The notes: generated by a model not told the origin, from the sequence alone. Positions 8,596 to 17,330 are shown, numbered from the stretch's first letter. The stretch is DNA of 64,000 nucleotides from Agrobacterium cucumeris (GCF_030036535.1 NZ_CP080390.1:1-64000), one strand, 5' to 3'. Translations and numbers: made by a program.

Positions 8596-8633
8596 TTTTA
8601 GCTAACAATTTCAATTGAAGCGGAAAGCTAAAA
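8596..8633. repeat. Dyad just upstream of the decayed recombinase
   Basis: TTTTAGCT at 8596-8603 and AGCTAAAA at 8626-8633 form a perfect 8-bp inverted repeat. Between them lies the smaller palindrome TTCAATTGAA. It sits 13 bp before the start codon of the decayed recombinase, mirroring the dyads upstream of the intact one. It may be an operator or a recombination core site. Confidence 0.45.
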
Positions 8634-8684
8634 ATCCGACACGCAATTTGCCCCAACGAGTTCATAGTGAGCAGGGGAGGGGCC

Positions 8685-9836
8685 TCAAAGCCCTGTGGCT
8701 TTGGTGAGATTGACGCGAAAGCGGTCACGCCGGCGCTGGTATTTCCGCGTCATTTCCGCACTGGCATGGCCGAGCTGCTTCTGGACATAGCGCTCGTCGA
8801 CCTCCGCGGAGGAGGCCAGACCGGCGCGCAGCGAGTGACCGGAGAATTTTGCCGCGCGTTCGGCCTCGTTGAGGTCGCCCCTGACGCCGGCGGCCAGTGC
8901 CGCCTTTTTGACGAGACGGGCGACCTCGCGATCGTTCAGCCGGTCCGGTCCGACATCCTTGCCCTGGCCGCGGACGCGGCGGAACAGCGGACCCTTGGCA
9001 ATCCGGGCGAACTTGATCCAGGTTTCGATAGCGAGAACCGGACAGGTCGCATCGGACGAGCCGCGGCCGACTTCCACCTCCCGCCATCCGGTCTTGCCGC
9101 GCAGGGTGACGAGCAGGCCCTTCTCGAGGATCTCGATCCAGCCGCGCGCGTCCTCGCTCTGGTCGCGGCCGATATCGAGCCCAACGATCTCGGAACGGCG
9201 CAGACCGCCGGCAAAGCCGATCAGCAGCATGGCGCGATCGCGCAGGCCGCGCAGGGTTCCCCTGTCGAGCGTTTCCAGCATGCCGATCAGGTCTTCGGGC
9301 AGGAGGGCTTCCTTCTGCCGCGGCGGGGCGGCGTGCGTGTTGCAAATGCCAGCCATTACGGTGGCGATATGACGGTCCTTGCGGTCGAGCGGCGTGCCGC
9401 GCTGGGCGTAGCTCCAGGTCAGCGCCGAAAGGCGGCGCTCGATCGTCGTGACGGAGCTGGGCTTGCGATCGGCCGCAGCAGTGCCGGACGCGAGCGCCGT
9501 AATGTACAGGCCGACGGTGTGCGGATCGGGCGGTAGGGGCGCGAGACCCTGGCGGCGGCACCAAGCGGAAAAGTGCTTCCAGTCGGAGGCGTAGGCCTTG
9601 CGGGTGTTGGCGGCGCTCGCCGCCTCGACATAGGTACGGGCGCGTTCGGCGAGCTGCTCGAGGTGCGCCGGCAAGGTCCGCGCCTCCGGAAGAGGGGAGG
9701 GGAGGCCAGCGCTGGCCGTCGAGATGCCGACCGCCATCTGCGGCGCGGCAATAGCGTCGCGAGCGGTCGTGCTCTCAGACGGAGAGGAGGTCTCTGTGGC
9801 GTGATTTTCGTCGTTTTGCTCGATGATATGGGCCAT
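8685..9836 (-). CDS. Tyrosine-type site-specific recombinase/integrase
   Basis: The 383-aa protein has a 60-residue Ser/Thr-rich leader and a core-binding domain at about 60-170 (TYVEAASAANTRKAYASDWK). Its catalytic domain runs from about 185 to the end. Active-site elements are visible: R in GGLRRSEIVG, HSLRAGLASS, LGHASAEMTRKY with the terminal nucleophile Y, then QRRRDRFRVNLTKATGL. It therefore looks complete. ATG 9836 has no clear ribosome-binding site, suggesting leaderless translation. It diverges from the DUF1403-scpB pair, with perfect dyads between, an arrangement found on many rhizobial replicons. Its substrate site is unknown; the dyads are candidates. Confidence 0.85.
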   Translation of the reverse strand: MAHIIEQNDENHATETSSPSESTTARDAIAAPQMAVGISTASAGLPSPLPEARTLPAHLEQLAERARTYVEAASAANTRKAYASDWKHFSAWCRRQGLAPLPPDPHTVGLYITALASGTAAADRKPSSVTTIERRLSALTWSYAQRGTPLDRKDRHIATVMAGICNTHAAPPRQKEALLPEDLIGMLETLDRGTLRGLRDRAMLLIGFAGGLRRSEIVGLDIGRDQSEDARGWIEILEKGLLVTLRGKTGWREVEVGRGSSDATCPVLAIETWIKFARIAKGPLFRRVRGQGKDVGPDRLNDREVARLVKKAALAAGVRGDLNEAERAAKFSGHSLRAGLASSAEVDERYVQKQLGHASAEMTRKYQRRRDRFRVNLTKATGL

Positions 9837-9837
9837 T

Positions 9838-9938
9838 CTTTATATAAAGAGCAAAACGTCCGATAATGCAAGATTATCGGACGTTATATATCCGCGACAA
9901 GCGGTGCGGTTTAGGCGGATAATGCTGGACTAAACCGC
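9838..9938. repeat. Cluster of perfect palindromes between recombinase and DUF1403 genes
   Basis: Three dyads lie in this 125-bp divergent gap. CTTTATATAAAG is a perfect 12-bp palindrome at 9838-9849. Arms of 13 bp (AACGTCCGATAAT) at 9855-9867 and 9873-9885 flank a 5-base spacer. GCGGTTTAG at 9906-9914 faces CTAAACCGC at 9930-9938. They could be operators for the two divergent units or the crossover/accessory sites of the recombinase. The function is inferred from place and symmetry only. Confidence 0.55.
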
Positions 9939-9961
9939 TCACCTAATCTACACTCCGTCGC

Positions 9962-10915
9962 ATGGATTCGTTCGACCCCTCCGCTCCAACCGCCCCCGCC
10001 TGGTCGCCCCGCATGCCGGGATGGGCACTGCCGCGTGGTCGCGACATCACTGAATCCGACGCCGCCTTCGCCGCCGGTATCGCCCTGAAATCGCTCGATG
10101 ATCTGATCCGCGCCGATCCGCCGTGGCTCGGCTGCTGGCGCGATCGCCTTGCTCTCAAATCAGCTGCCGTCGCCGCCAGAATGCTTGGCCGCAATGAAGA
10201 GGAAACCGCCATTCGCGACGCGATTTTGCTCACCGCGCCCGGCAACGATCCCGGGCCGGCCGGAAAGCTGTTTCTTGCCATACGAATGCTGACGCGCCAA
10301 TCCGGGACGATTGCCACGCCATTCGTTAAGGAGCTCTGCGCGCTGCTGGGGATTGGCTGGGAGGATGCTCTTGTCTCCGTCCCGGATTTTGTCGATACGG
10401 CGATCCAGTCCGGGCGCGCGGCACCCCTCGCAGTTGCCGAGCTTGTATCGGCGATTACGACCATTCGCCCGGACACCGAGGTGCTGTCGCTTGGGCTCGC
10501 CGAGATCGTTCTGGCGCTAATGCTGAACTGGCCGAAACCCGTACCGCTGCTAATCCCCGAGCGGTTTGGCGAGGCGTTCCGCACCATCGGCGGCCGTGGT
10601 CGCGTCCGGTCTGGCGAAGCGGCTTATCCGAGGGCGATCTGCCTGGCTTTGATGGATGGTGTGGCGGCGGCGCTGCGATCTGCCGTGGAGATCGATCGAA
10701 GGGCAGCGCGGTTGCTGGCTGTGGCACCAAAGCTCCGTACCAGGGGCGCCGAGCCGGTGATCCGGCGTTTGCTGTCCGACGACGCTATTCTGGCGTCGGT
10801 CCCAGGAAGCGAGCTGTCGCGCTGGGCAGCGAACCGGCTGTTCGATCGGCTCGAGAGTTTTGAAGCGGTGCGCGAGCTGTCCGGCCGCTCCTCCTTCCGC
10901 ATCTTTGGATTATGA
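9962..10915 (+). CDS. DUF1403 family protein
   Basis: The 317-aa alpha-helical protein matches the DUF1403 family, known mainly from Rhizobiales plasmids and of unknown function. Its hallmark opening is PPRMPGWALPRG-like (here SPRMPGWALPRGRDITESDA, residues about 15-34), followed by AAFAAGIALKSLDDLIR and the region RDRLALKSAAVAARMLGRNE. The C-terminal half contains RRAARLLAVAPKLRTRGAEP and ends FRIFGL. The stop overlaps the scpB start (ATGA), so the two are coupled. No ribosome-binding site is obvious before ATG 9962; the right-hand dyad arm ends 23 bp upstream. The DUF1403-ScpB-recombinase association suggests a role in plasmid topology or dimer handling, which is inference. Confidence 0.8.
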   Translation: MDSFDPSAPTAPAWSPRMPGWALPRGRDITESDAAFAAGIALKSLDDLIRADPPWLGCWRDRLALKSAAVAARMLGRNEEETAIRDAILLTAPGNDPGPAGKLFLAIRMLTRQSGTIATPFVKELCALLGIGWEDALVSVPDFVDTAIQSGRAAPLAVAELVSAITTIRPDTEVLSLGLAEIVLALMLNWPKPVPLLIPERFGEAFRTIGGRGRVRSGEAAYPRAICLALMDGVAAALRSAVEIDRRAARLLAVAPKLRTRGAEPVIRRLLSDDAILASVPGSELSRWAANRLFDRLESFEAVRELSGRSSFRIFGL

Positions 10916-11613
10916 TGATGAGGGGAGCGAGCGCGACAAAAACCACACTGCGTCGGGCAAAAGACCGACAGCAAGATGTCCTGTATGATCGCGAGCTCGA
11001 GGACTTACCGCAAGAACTTCGTTGGCGGGAATGGATGCTGCGGATTGAGGCGGTGATCTTTGCCTCGGCTGAGCCGGTCAGCCGCGAGACGCTGGCGCGT
11101 GTGGTGGGAAAGGATTGTAGCATTGATCTGTTGATCGACGATCTCGTCGAGGAGTTGCGGGATCGGCCTTACGAGCTGGTGTCGGTCGCCGGCGGCTGGC
11201 AGCATCGCACCCGGCCGCGGTTTGCCGAGACGATTCGCGCGTCTTCGGCCCCGACAAGGGGAGGGGCGGCGGCACTCTCCGAGTTCGAGGCGATGGTGCT
11301 GATGGCGGTGGGATATTTACAGCCGATTACCCGCGGCGAGCTGTCAAAGATCTTTGGGAAGGAGGTCAGCCGTGACGTCGTTGGTAATCTGCGCGGGGCG
11401 GGTTTTATCGGCTCCGGGCCACGCAGTCCGACGCCAGGCGCGCCCTATACTTACATAACGACCTCACACTTTCTTTCGGTCTTTGGTATGGAGACGTTGC
11501 GTGACCTTCCCAATATCGAAGCGCTCGAGGACGCCGGCTTGCTGAGCAGACGTGCCGTTCAAGATGATGTCGCCTTCGATCCAACTGAAGGGGAGGCAAT
11601 GTTCATTGAATGA
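10912..11613 (+). CDS. scpB: ScpB-like SMC-complex subunit, plasmid paralogue
   Basis: ScpB is the winged-helix (kleisin-interacting) subunit of the Smc-ScpA-ScpB condensin. This 233-aa protein shows the ScpB signature MLRIEAVIFASAEPVSRETL (about residues 42-61), then ELVSVAGGWQHRTRPRFAET, and the second winged helix from about 120 (ALSEFEAMVLMAVGYLQPIT, then RGELSKIFGKEVSRDVVGNL). No plasmid smc or scpA gene lies nearby, so it would have to work with chromosomal partners or alone. Any of three consecutive ATG codons (10912, 10915, 10918) could start it; all overlap the DUF1403 stop. Confidence 0.8.
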   Translation: MMMRGASATKTTLRRAKDRQQDVLYDRELEDLPQELRWREWMLRIEAVIFASAEPVSRETLARVVGKDCSIDLLIDDLVEELRDRPYELVSVAGGWQHRTRPRFAETIRASSAPTRGGAAALSEFEAMVLMAVGYLQPITRGELSKIFGKEVSRDVVGNLRGAGFIGSGPRSPTPGAPYTYITTSHFLSVFGMETLRDLPNIEALEDAGLLSRRAVQDDVAFDPTEGEAMFIE

Positions 11614-11731
11614 ATGAGGGCAGCGTACTTCTGCATTTGCGACCCGGACGAAGGCGCTGTGACGGGAGCAAACTGCAGAATTTCGTCTTGGACAACCGTG
11701 CTGTCTTCCAATGGTCCGTCCGAGAGACCTT

Positions 11732-11989
11732 CTAAGGCGAAGTCCGAATGGGAAACAGGTCCCCGCCGTAGTGGTGAAGCCTGGTGTGATGGCGACGGCA
11801 TAGCCATCGGACGTTCAATGGCTCGTCGTATTGATCGTGATGAGCATCGACGTCTTCATCACCACAGACCTCACACGTGTTCTTTCTCAGCTCGCCCGCC
11901 TTCACGGCACGCTGCACCAAGAGGTGAGCCTCATATTTTGCAGGATTAGCACGCCGCCAATTCGCTTGGCGGGTATCTGTCTTTAGCAT
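11732..11989 (-). CDS. Small HNH-like zinc-binding protein
   Basis: The 85-aa protein carries a CxxC (CEVCGDEDVDAHHDQYDEPL, about residues 39-58) followed by NVRWLCRRHHTRLHH. This is the pattern of the compact HNH-like proteins of phage and plasmid origin: an AHH/DAHH-type catalytic turn and a second metal ligand pair in LCRRHH. A nicking or DNA-binding role is possible. It is intact and starts with ATG 11989. It stands between scpB and two other small minus-strand genes. Confidence 0.6.
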   Translation of the reverse strand: MLKTDTRQANWRRANPAKYEAHLLVQRAVKAGELRKNTCEVCGDEDVDAHHDQYDEPLNVRWLCRRHHTRLHHYGGDLFPIRTSP

Positions 11990-12006
11990 CTATCTAGTCT
12001 TCCCGA

Positions 12007-12267
12007 TCAGTTCAGGGTGTAGCGCTTCCAGGGTATCGCCTGCATTGGCACCCGCGACAGAAAATTAACAAGATCACGTCGGCCACGATATGTCGGTACG
12101 CCCCTGCTGTTTTGTGCCATGAGAACAATCGGCACGCCCGGGAATGCTGGCTGGAAGCTATATGCAACGTCGTCGGCCTGATGGCCGCTGTTCAAAACGT
12201 GCGGCTTGACGATGACTATGGCGAAGGTGACGCCCTGCTCGCGAACTAATGCGCCTTCAAACTGCAT
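12007..12267 (-). CDS. Small protein of unknown function
   Basis: From ATG 12267, preceded by AAGGAGAGAAG, the frame gives 86 aa starting MQFEGALVREQGVTFAIVIV. The longer frame from 12300 lacks this strong ribosome-binding site. The middle contains AYSFQPAFPGVPIVLMAQNS and GVPTYRGRRDLVNFLSRVP, resembling small rhizobial hypotheticals of about 90 aa. It lies 52 bp behind the DUF2188 gene on the same strand and is probably co-transcribed with it. I cannot assign a function. Confidence 0.6.
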   Translation of the reverse strand: MQFEGALVREQGVTFAIVIVKPHVLNSGHQADDVAYSFQPAFPGVPIVLMAQNSRGVPTYRGRRDLVNFLSRVPMQAIPWKRYTLN

Positions 12268-12318
12268 TTCTTCTCTCCTTTGATGAAGAGGCCGCCTCAC
12301 TCCAGGCGGCCTCAGGTT

Positions 12319-12543
12319 TTAGCCACGCGGCGGGAACGGGTCGCGACCGTAGGAATCCTTGTCCCGGATTTGTCCGTTGGGACGGTGGATGACGACTTCG
12401 CTCTGCTGGTTGATCGCAATTTTGCGAGCAGCGGCAGCCGCGTCGGCCTGCGTTCCATGGGTGGAGGTCACTCGCTGATTTCCAGCGCCCCGCACGGCCC
12501 ATTCGCCGTTATGGGGAACCACATGCTGATTCTTCCTTGTCAT
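12319..12543 (-). CDS. DUF2188 domain protein
   Basis: The 74-aa protein fits the whole DUF2188 family pattern: HVVPHNGEWAVRGAGNQRVT, then THGTQADAAAAARKIAINQQ, then VVIHRPNGQIRDKDSYGRDP ending in FPPRG. Members are small stand-alone or tandem beta-alpha-beta domains found in bacteria and plasmids, without a proven function. Start ATG 12543 fits the family N-terminus. It heads a two-gene minus-strand unit facing away from ietA. Confidence 0.8.
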   Translation of the reverse strand: MTRKNQHVVPHNGEWAVRGAGNQRVTSTHGTQADAAAAARKIAINQQSEVVIHRPNGQIRDKDSYGRDPFPPRG

Positions 12544-12659
12544 TGCATCAGAATCTTTTTTCTTGAGTGCCGTAAGAGTTTACATTAAGGAAAATTTAAT
12601 TGTCAATATGGCTATTGTGGTTTACGAATGGATGACGAATTTTTACGCATGGAGTGATC

Positions 12660-13784
12660 ATGACCATTGAGATGAAAAATGTGCTGGAGTTGGCCGACGC
12701 GGCACTTTCCGCTGACTACACGCGCGTACGCAGAGCTGCGAATGCGCTTGCGCGAGATCTCGACAAGAATGGTGAGACTTCCATTGCCAAGGAGCTGAAG
12801 GCCCTGGTGCGCAAGAGGGGGGTGCCTTTGAAGGCGTCTGGCTACGTGGAATCGCTGCCCGTGGACTCGAAATCCCGCTTGCCGCTTGTCGAGGAGCAGA
12901 CCTGGCCCGATACGCCTATTTTTCTCAACGAAGGCGGGTGGCATGTGTTCAGCGATTTCATCGCGGATGCTCGGCGCATTGATGACTTGAGCGCCAAAGG
13001 ATTGGCCTCACGTCTTGGGCTTCTGCTCTCTGGCCCGCCAGGAACAGGCAAGTCTCTCCTTGCCGGCCATATCGCTGCGCAACTGTCTCGTCCGCTATAT
13101 GTCGTCCGGCTCGACTCGGTCATCTCCTCTTTGCTCGGGGACACCGCCAAAAATATCCGCTCGGTGTTTGATTTCGTGCCGGCGCGAAACGCCGTTCTTT
13201 TTCTCGATGAGATGGATGCAGTCGCAAAGCTGCGTGACGATCGTCACGAGTTGGGCGAGCTCAAACGCGTTGTCAATACCGTCATTCAAGCGTTGGACGG
13301 GCTAGACCCGAGCTCGATCGTGGTTGCTGCAACCAATCATGCGCATCTTCTTGATCCTGCAATATGGAGGCGGTTTCCTTATAAAATTGAACTCGGTCTT
13401 CCGGATGAAAGCGTTCGCGCTGACCTTTGGCGCCATTTTCTCTTCGAGGACAAAGATGAGGAGAGGCGCGCCGAGCTATTCGCCGTCGTGTCCGAAGGGT
13501 TGTCGGGGGCCGATATCGAAACGATGAGTCTGTCGGCGCGGCGTCATGCCGTTCATGAGTCGCGTGATATTGATTTTGGAGCCGTCGTTGTGGCTCTGCT
13601 GGAGCCGCGGTCAGGCCGTACTGTCCCTGTACAGCGGCAGCCATTGGATGCGGAGCAGAAACGCCAGGTTGCAATAGCCCTCAAGGAGAAGTACGCCATT
13701 GGGGGCGCGGATACCGCCCGCATTCTCGGAGTGTCGCGGCAAGCCATTTACGCTTACCTGAAGCAACAGGAAGGGGAGGTGTAG
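12660..13784 (+). CDS. ietA: IetA-like AAA+ ATPase of the IetAS system
   Basis: This 374-aa AAA+ ATPase shows Walker A SGPPGTGKSLL (about residues 124-134), Walker B AVLFLDEMDAV (about 183-193) and sensor 1 IVVAATNHAHLLDPAIWRRF. The C-terminus has a helix-turn-helix-like tail (IGGADTARILGVSRQAIYAY). ATG 12660 follows GGAG at the right distance; GTG 12654 is less likely. An AAA ATPase directly followed by a subtilisin-like protease is the IetA-IetS pair, first described as a stability/toxin-antitoxin pair on an Agrobacterium Ti plasmid and later listed as anti-phage. The ATPase would neutralise or regulate the protease. The ietS gene starts 1 bp after the ietA stop. Confidence 0.8.
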   Translation: MTIEMKNVLELADAALSADYTRVRRAANALARDLDKNGETSIAKELKALVRKRGVPLKASGYVESLPVDSKSRLPLVEEQTWPDTPIFLNEGGWHVFSDFIADARRIDDLSAKGLASRLGLLLSGPPGTGKSLLAGHIAAQLSRPLYVVRLDSVISSLLGDTAKNIRSVFDFVPARNAVLFLDEMDAVAKLRDDRHELGELKRVVNTVIQALDGLDPSSIVVAATNHAHLLDPAIWRRFPYKIELGLPDESVRADLWRHFLFEDKDEERRAELFAVVSEGLSGADIETMSLSARRHAVHESRDIDFGAVVVALLEPRSGRTVPVQRQPLDAEQKRQVAIALKEKYAIGGADTARILGVSRQAIYAYLKQQEGEV

Positions 13785-13785
13785 T

Positions 13786-16044
13786 ATGGTGGAGCCTAGA
13801 GACCAACCTCTTCTCTATCCCGTTCTGAGCCTTCAGATGGATCCGGCGCTGCGGAGTCCGACGGGGCGTGGCAAAGGCATCGACAGCATCGTCAAGGAGC
13901 GGCTCGGCCGGCAGCAGGACGTGCTCGCGAGCGAAACACGCGACATTTATGAACACCGTACAGAGTTGCCCACATACTCGGGTTTGACGCACCTAGTCGT
14001 TCGGATGTTCAGTGAGGATTCCCTTGCTCCAACGCACACCCCCGATGACTTGTTCTCGCAGCGTCATGGATGCAGGCTAGTTGCTCCTCTTCCTGGCGGC
14101 TATTTGATCGAGGCTGAAGTCAAAGAATTGCCTCGCCTCCTTCGCGCAATCGAACATCCAATCGGCTATGCGGTGCAAGCCGACATATCCCGTGTTTCGT
14201 CTCTCGGACAATTTGATGCGAAAAGTCGTCTGCGCGGTCGATCGTTCAATGAGCTCTGGAATTCCGCACCGGAAGATGATGACGGACGCTTGTTCGTTGT
14301 TTGGCTTGCGCCGTTCCGCGATCGAGATGCCAAGGCCGAAGTCCTCGAGCGTATCCAGCGCTTTGCCAATGAGAGGCTGGTCATGCCGACATTTACCAGC
14401 GTGCGGCTCACGCTCGGAACATCTGAGGAATCGGAAGAACCGCGTTCTCTCACGACACCACGACAATCCAGCATTGCAAGGGCAATGCGAGATTATCGAA
14501 ACACCGGCGTCGGACGCGCTGCAGTTCGAATTCCGAATAAAGAAGGGTTGAGACAGCTCATTGCGTCAGGCGCTTCTTATCGCATTGATCCTGTGCGGCC
14601 GATCAGAGTGGCAGCACCTGGCGAAGGAGCGGAGCCTCCTGCACCAGTAATCGATGAGAATGCTCCAATCGTTGCCGTCGTCGATGGCGGTCTGCATGCG
14701 CGAAGCTACACCGCAGCTGAAGCTTTCAGGGCGACACCTTTCGTCACGAACGCCCAAGCCGACAAGCCTCACGGAAATAGCGTTAGCTCCCTCGTTATCC
14801 ATGGGCACGCCTGGAACAAAAATCGCTCGCTGCCTCAACTAAACTGCCGTATCGGAACTGTTCAGGCCGTCCCCCATCGGAACGCCAATCGGCGCTTTGA
14901 TGAGCGGGAGTTGGTCGACTATCTGGCGGAGGTTGCGCGTCTTTATCCAGAAGCGCGCGTCTGGAACATCTCTGCCAATCAGGACGGCGCCGGTTTGGAT
15001 CCCACCGAGGTCAGCGTTCTCGGCCATGAAATCAGCCTTCTCGCGAGATCGGCGGGCTTCCTCCCCGTCATCTCTGTCGGAAATGTCACCCCAGATAACA
15101 ATTCAAGACCTAATCCCCCAGCAGATTGCGAGGCGGCGATTGTCGTGGGGGGCCGTCAGGCGCTTGCTGACGGTACGCCGGGTGACAGTTGCCCCGCATG
15201 CCTGCCAGGTCCCGGTCCTGACGGGATGATGAAACCGGACCTGTCGTGGTTTTCGAATCTCAGGATGCTGGGTGGGGTCGTGGATACGGGAAGCAGTTAC
15301 GCAACGCCGTTGGTATCGTCTTTGGCAGCCCACACCTTCGATAGCTTACGGGAACCAACGCCGGATCTGGTTAAGGCTCTCCTCATCAATTCAGCCGAGC
15401 GAAGTGAGCACGATCCCAACCTCGGTTGGGGAACCCCGTATCAAGGGCACCTCCCTTGGACCTGCGCGCCCGGCAGTGTCACGCTTGCGTGGCGGGCACA
15501 ACTCGAGCCAGGAACCGCATACTACTGGAACGATATTCCCATCCCTCCCGAGCTGGTGCGTGACGGAAAATTGTTCGGACGCGCCAGCTTGACCGCTGTT
15601 TTGCGGCCTCTCGTGTCGCCGTTTGGCGGCGCTAACTACTTCGCTTCCCGCTTGGAGACATCTCTGGCGTATCAGTCGGGAGCGGATAGGTGGCCGTCGC
15701 TACTTGGCTCAATGAAAGAGTCGACGCTTCCGGAAAACGACGCTCGCGATGAACTTCGCAAATGGCAGCCTATCAGACGGCACTGCAGAGACTTTTCAAA
15801 AGGGAGCGGACTTGGCTTTTCCGGACCATACCTGCGGCTTTACGCCCGCGTGTTCATGCGTGACCTCTACCAATTTGGGTGGACGCATCACAGCCAAGCG
15901 GGCGCGCAAGAAGTTGCGTTCGTGCTCACCCTTTCAAGCGCGGACGGAGAGAAGTCGATTTATGATTCAACAGCTCGTGCGCTCGGAAACTTCGTTGAAA
16001 GCGCCGTCTTGAACCAAGACATCGAGGTCTCGAATGAGATCTAG
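13786..16044 (+). CDS. ietS: IetS-like subtilisin-family (S8) serine protease
   Basis: The 752-aa protein has the S8 catalytic triad in order: Asp300 in PIVAVVDGGLH, His329 in KPHGNSVSSLV and Ser504 in DTGSSYATPLVSSLAAH. The 280-residue N-terminal part has no recognised domain, and no signal peptide is seen, so the enzyme is probably cytoplasmic. The ~200-residue C-terminal extension is beta-rich. It is the protease half of IetAS. GGGGAGG precedes ATG 13786, and the near-zero spacing to ietA implies coupled translation. In the published pair the protease acts as the toxic component. What it cleaves is not known from sequence. Confidence 0.8.
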   Translation: MVEPRDQPLLYPVLSLQMDPALRSPTGRGKGIDSIVKERLGRQQDVLASETRDIYEHRTELPTYSGLTHLVVRMFSEDSLAPTHTPDDLFSQRHGCRLVAPLPGGYLIEAEVKELPRLLRAIEHPIGYAVQADISRVSSLGQFDAKSRLRGRSFNELWNSAPEDDDGRLFVVWLAPFRDRDAKAEVLERIQRFANERLVMPTFTSVRLTLGTSEESEEPRSLTTPRQSSIARAMRDYRNTGVGRAAVRIPNKEGLRQLIASGASYRIDPVRPIRVAAPGEGAEPPAPVIDENAPIVAVVDGGLHARSYTAAEAFRATPFVTNAQADKPHGNSVSSLVIHGHAWNKNRSLPQLNCRIGTVQAVPHRNANRRFDERELVDYLAEVARLYPEARVWNISANQDGAGLDPTEVSVLGHEISLLARSAGFLPVISVGNVTPDNNSRPNPPADCEAAIVVGGRQALADGTPGDSCPACLPGPGPDGMMKPDLSWFSNLRMLGGVVDTGSSYATPLVSSLAAHTFDSLREPTPDLVKALLINSAERSEHDPNLGWGTPYQGHLPWTCAPGSVTLAWRAQLEPGTAYYWNDIPIPPELVRDGKLFGRASLTAVLRPLVSPFGGANYFASRLETSLAYQSGADRWPSLLGSMKESTLPENDARDELRKWQPIRRHCRDFSKGSGLGFSGPYLRLYARVFMRDLYQFGWTHHSQAGAQEVAFVLTLSSADGEKSIYDSTARALGNFVESAVLNQDIEVSNEI

Positions 16045-16064
16045 CTGGTCGGTGTCCTCCGGAT

Positions 16065-17330
16065 TTGCGATTGGGCCCTTGCAAGCGAGGCAGATGCGTG
16101 AGGCGTAGCCGCATTTCCATCGGTTTTTCCGAGAAGGAATTTGCCGAAGCGTTGGCACCCAGGGTCGCTACCGTGGGCACGAGGCCGGTGGATGCCGTTG
16201 AACAACTGCTCACACAAATTCTCGTCGAAAATCTTCGGCAGCAAACAGCTTTGGCGCTCCGGAAGATCCCCTCGGTGAAGCTTCACTCGATGTATTTCAA
16301 GGAGCGCTGTGCATCCTTAGCGCGGCTTGCGGACATCGGGTACGACACCTGGTATGCCGAACTGGCCTTTTCCACAACCAGAGAGAACATGGTTGACGGC
16401 GTTGAGATTGACACACAGGGTTTGCACCTAAGTCCCATAAATTGTGGCCCTGCAGGGCTGATCACACACCGACTTTGGTCGAAGCAGCTAAAAACGCAAA
16501 CCAATCACATCCTGCGTTTGAACCACGTGACGATTCCGCCCAGCACGTTTCTTGAAACCAAGAAAATGATGGAGGCGATTTGCCTTGAGCAGCCGCTGGT
16601 CGCGAACCCTCGACCTGGTCCGCGTACGCAAGGCTATGAGTTTGGGATCGAGGGCTTTGAGTTTGTTGCATTCGATCATTTAGTTACCGGGAAGCGTTGT
16701 TTCTGTTCATGCGCTCGCCTAGCTCATGAAAAGATGATGTCAGAGGCTATAAGGATTGCATCTCATTCAGGCGCATGGACCCATCAGGTTGTTCGATTGT
16801 TGTCGGATGCGACCTACATCGACGAAATATGCCACCTGTGTATCGCCCGTCGCTCGGGACCGGAGGCTGCTGCCAGCTTCTACGGTGATGATATTGGGGA
16901 ATTTATCACGCCGTATATCGATCAGCTGATGTTGATGTCTGGAATGGACAAGTCCACTGCGCGTTCCGAAGTCCAGTACACTCTTGGTGTTCGCCGATGG
17001 ATGAGGGAGGCAGAAATGTACAGTCTGGTGAAAAAGCTATTTCCCGACCAAGTTATCCTGAGGGAGGCGTCGCCCCCATGGCTGGGGCGCCAACGATTTG
17101 ACGTGTATCTGCCCGCCATCGGCCTTGCTCTGGAACACCATGGTGAGCAGCACTACAGAGCCATTACTGCATTTGGAGGAGAAGTGGCGCTAAAACGTAA
17201 CATGGAACGCGACGCCTTAAAGAGAAGTCTCTGTGAACAAAATGCCGTCCAACTTGTCGAGATTCGATTTGATGAGCAAATGACACTACCGCTTCTTCGC
17301 CGAAAGCTGCGGCGTTTCATTATGGCCTAA
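16065..17330 (+). CDS. Nuclease-like protein with C-terminal PD-(D/E)xK-type domain, next to IetAS
   Basis: The frame is open from 16038, inside the end of ietS. Possible starts are TTG 16065 or GTG 16098; none is convincing. The protein (up to 421 aa) has cysteine pairs (CKRGRC near the start, CFCSC near 215, CHLC near 265) that may bind zinc. The C-terminal 85 residues read RQRFDVYLPAIGLALEHHGE, QHYRAITAFGGEVALKRNME, RDALKRSLCEQ. This D-x(9)-E-x-x-G-E-Q-H-Y pattern followed by RDxxK is typical of Vsr-like or DUF-type restriction endonuclease folds. Position and orientation suggest co-transcription with ietAS; whether it is a third component is open. Confidence 0.5.
   Translation: MRLGPCKRGRCVRRSRISIGFSEKEFAEALAPRVATVGTRPVDAVEQLLTQILVENLRQQTALALRKIPSVKLHSMYFKERCASLARLADIGYDTWYAELAFSTTRENMVDGVEIDTQGLHLSPINCGPAGLITHRLWSKQLKTQTNHILRLNHVTIPPSTFLETKKMMEAICLEQPLVANPRPGPRTQGYEFGIEGFEFVAFDHLVTGKRCFCSCARLAHEKMMSEAIRIASHSGAWTHQVVRLLSDATYIDEICHLCIARRSGPEAAASFYGDDIGEFITPYIDQLMLMSGMDKSTARSEVQYTLGVRRWMREAEMYSLVKKLFPDQVILREASPPWLGRQRFDVYLPAIGLALEHHGEQHYRAITAFGGEVALKRNMERDALKRSLCEQNAVQLVEIRFDEQMTLPLLRRKLRRFIMA

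Noticed and set aside
7984..9560. Several plus- and minus-strand open frames over the recombinase genes
   Set aside because: They are by-products of high-GC coding DNA in other frames; only the minus-strand recombinase frames carry recognisable catalytic motifs.
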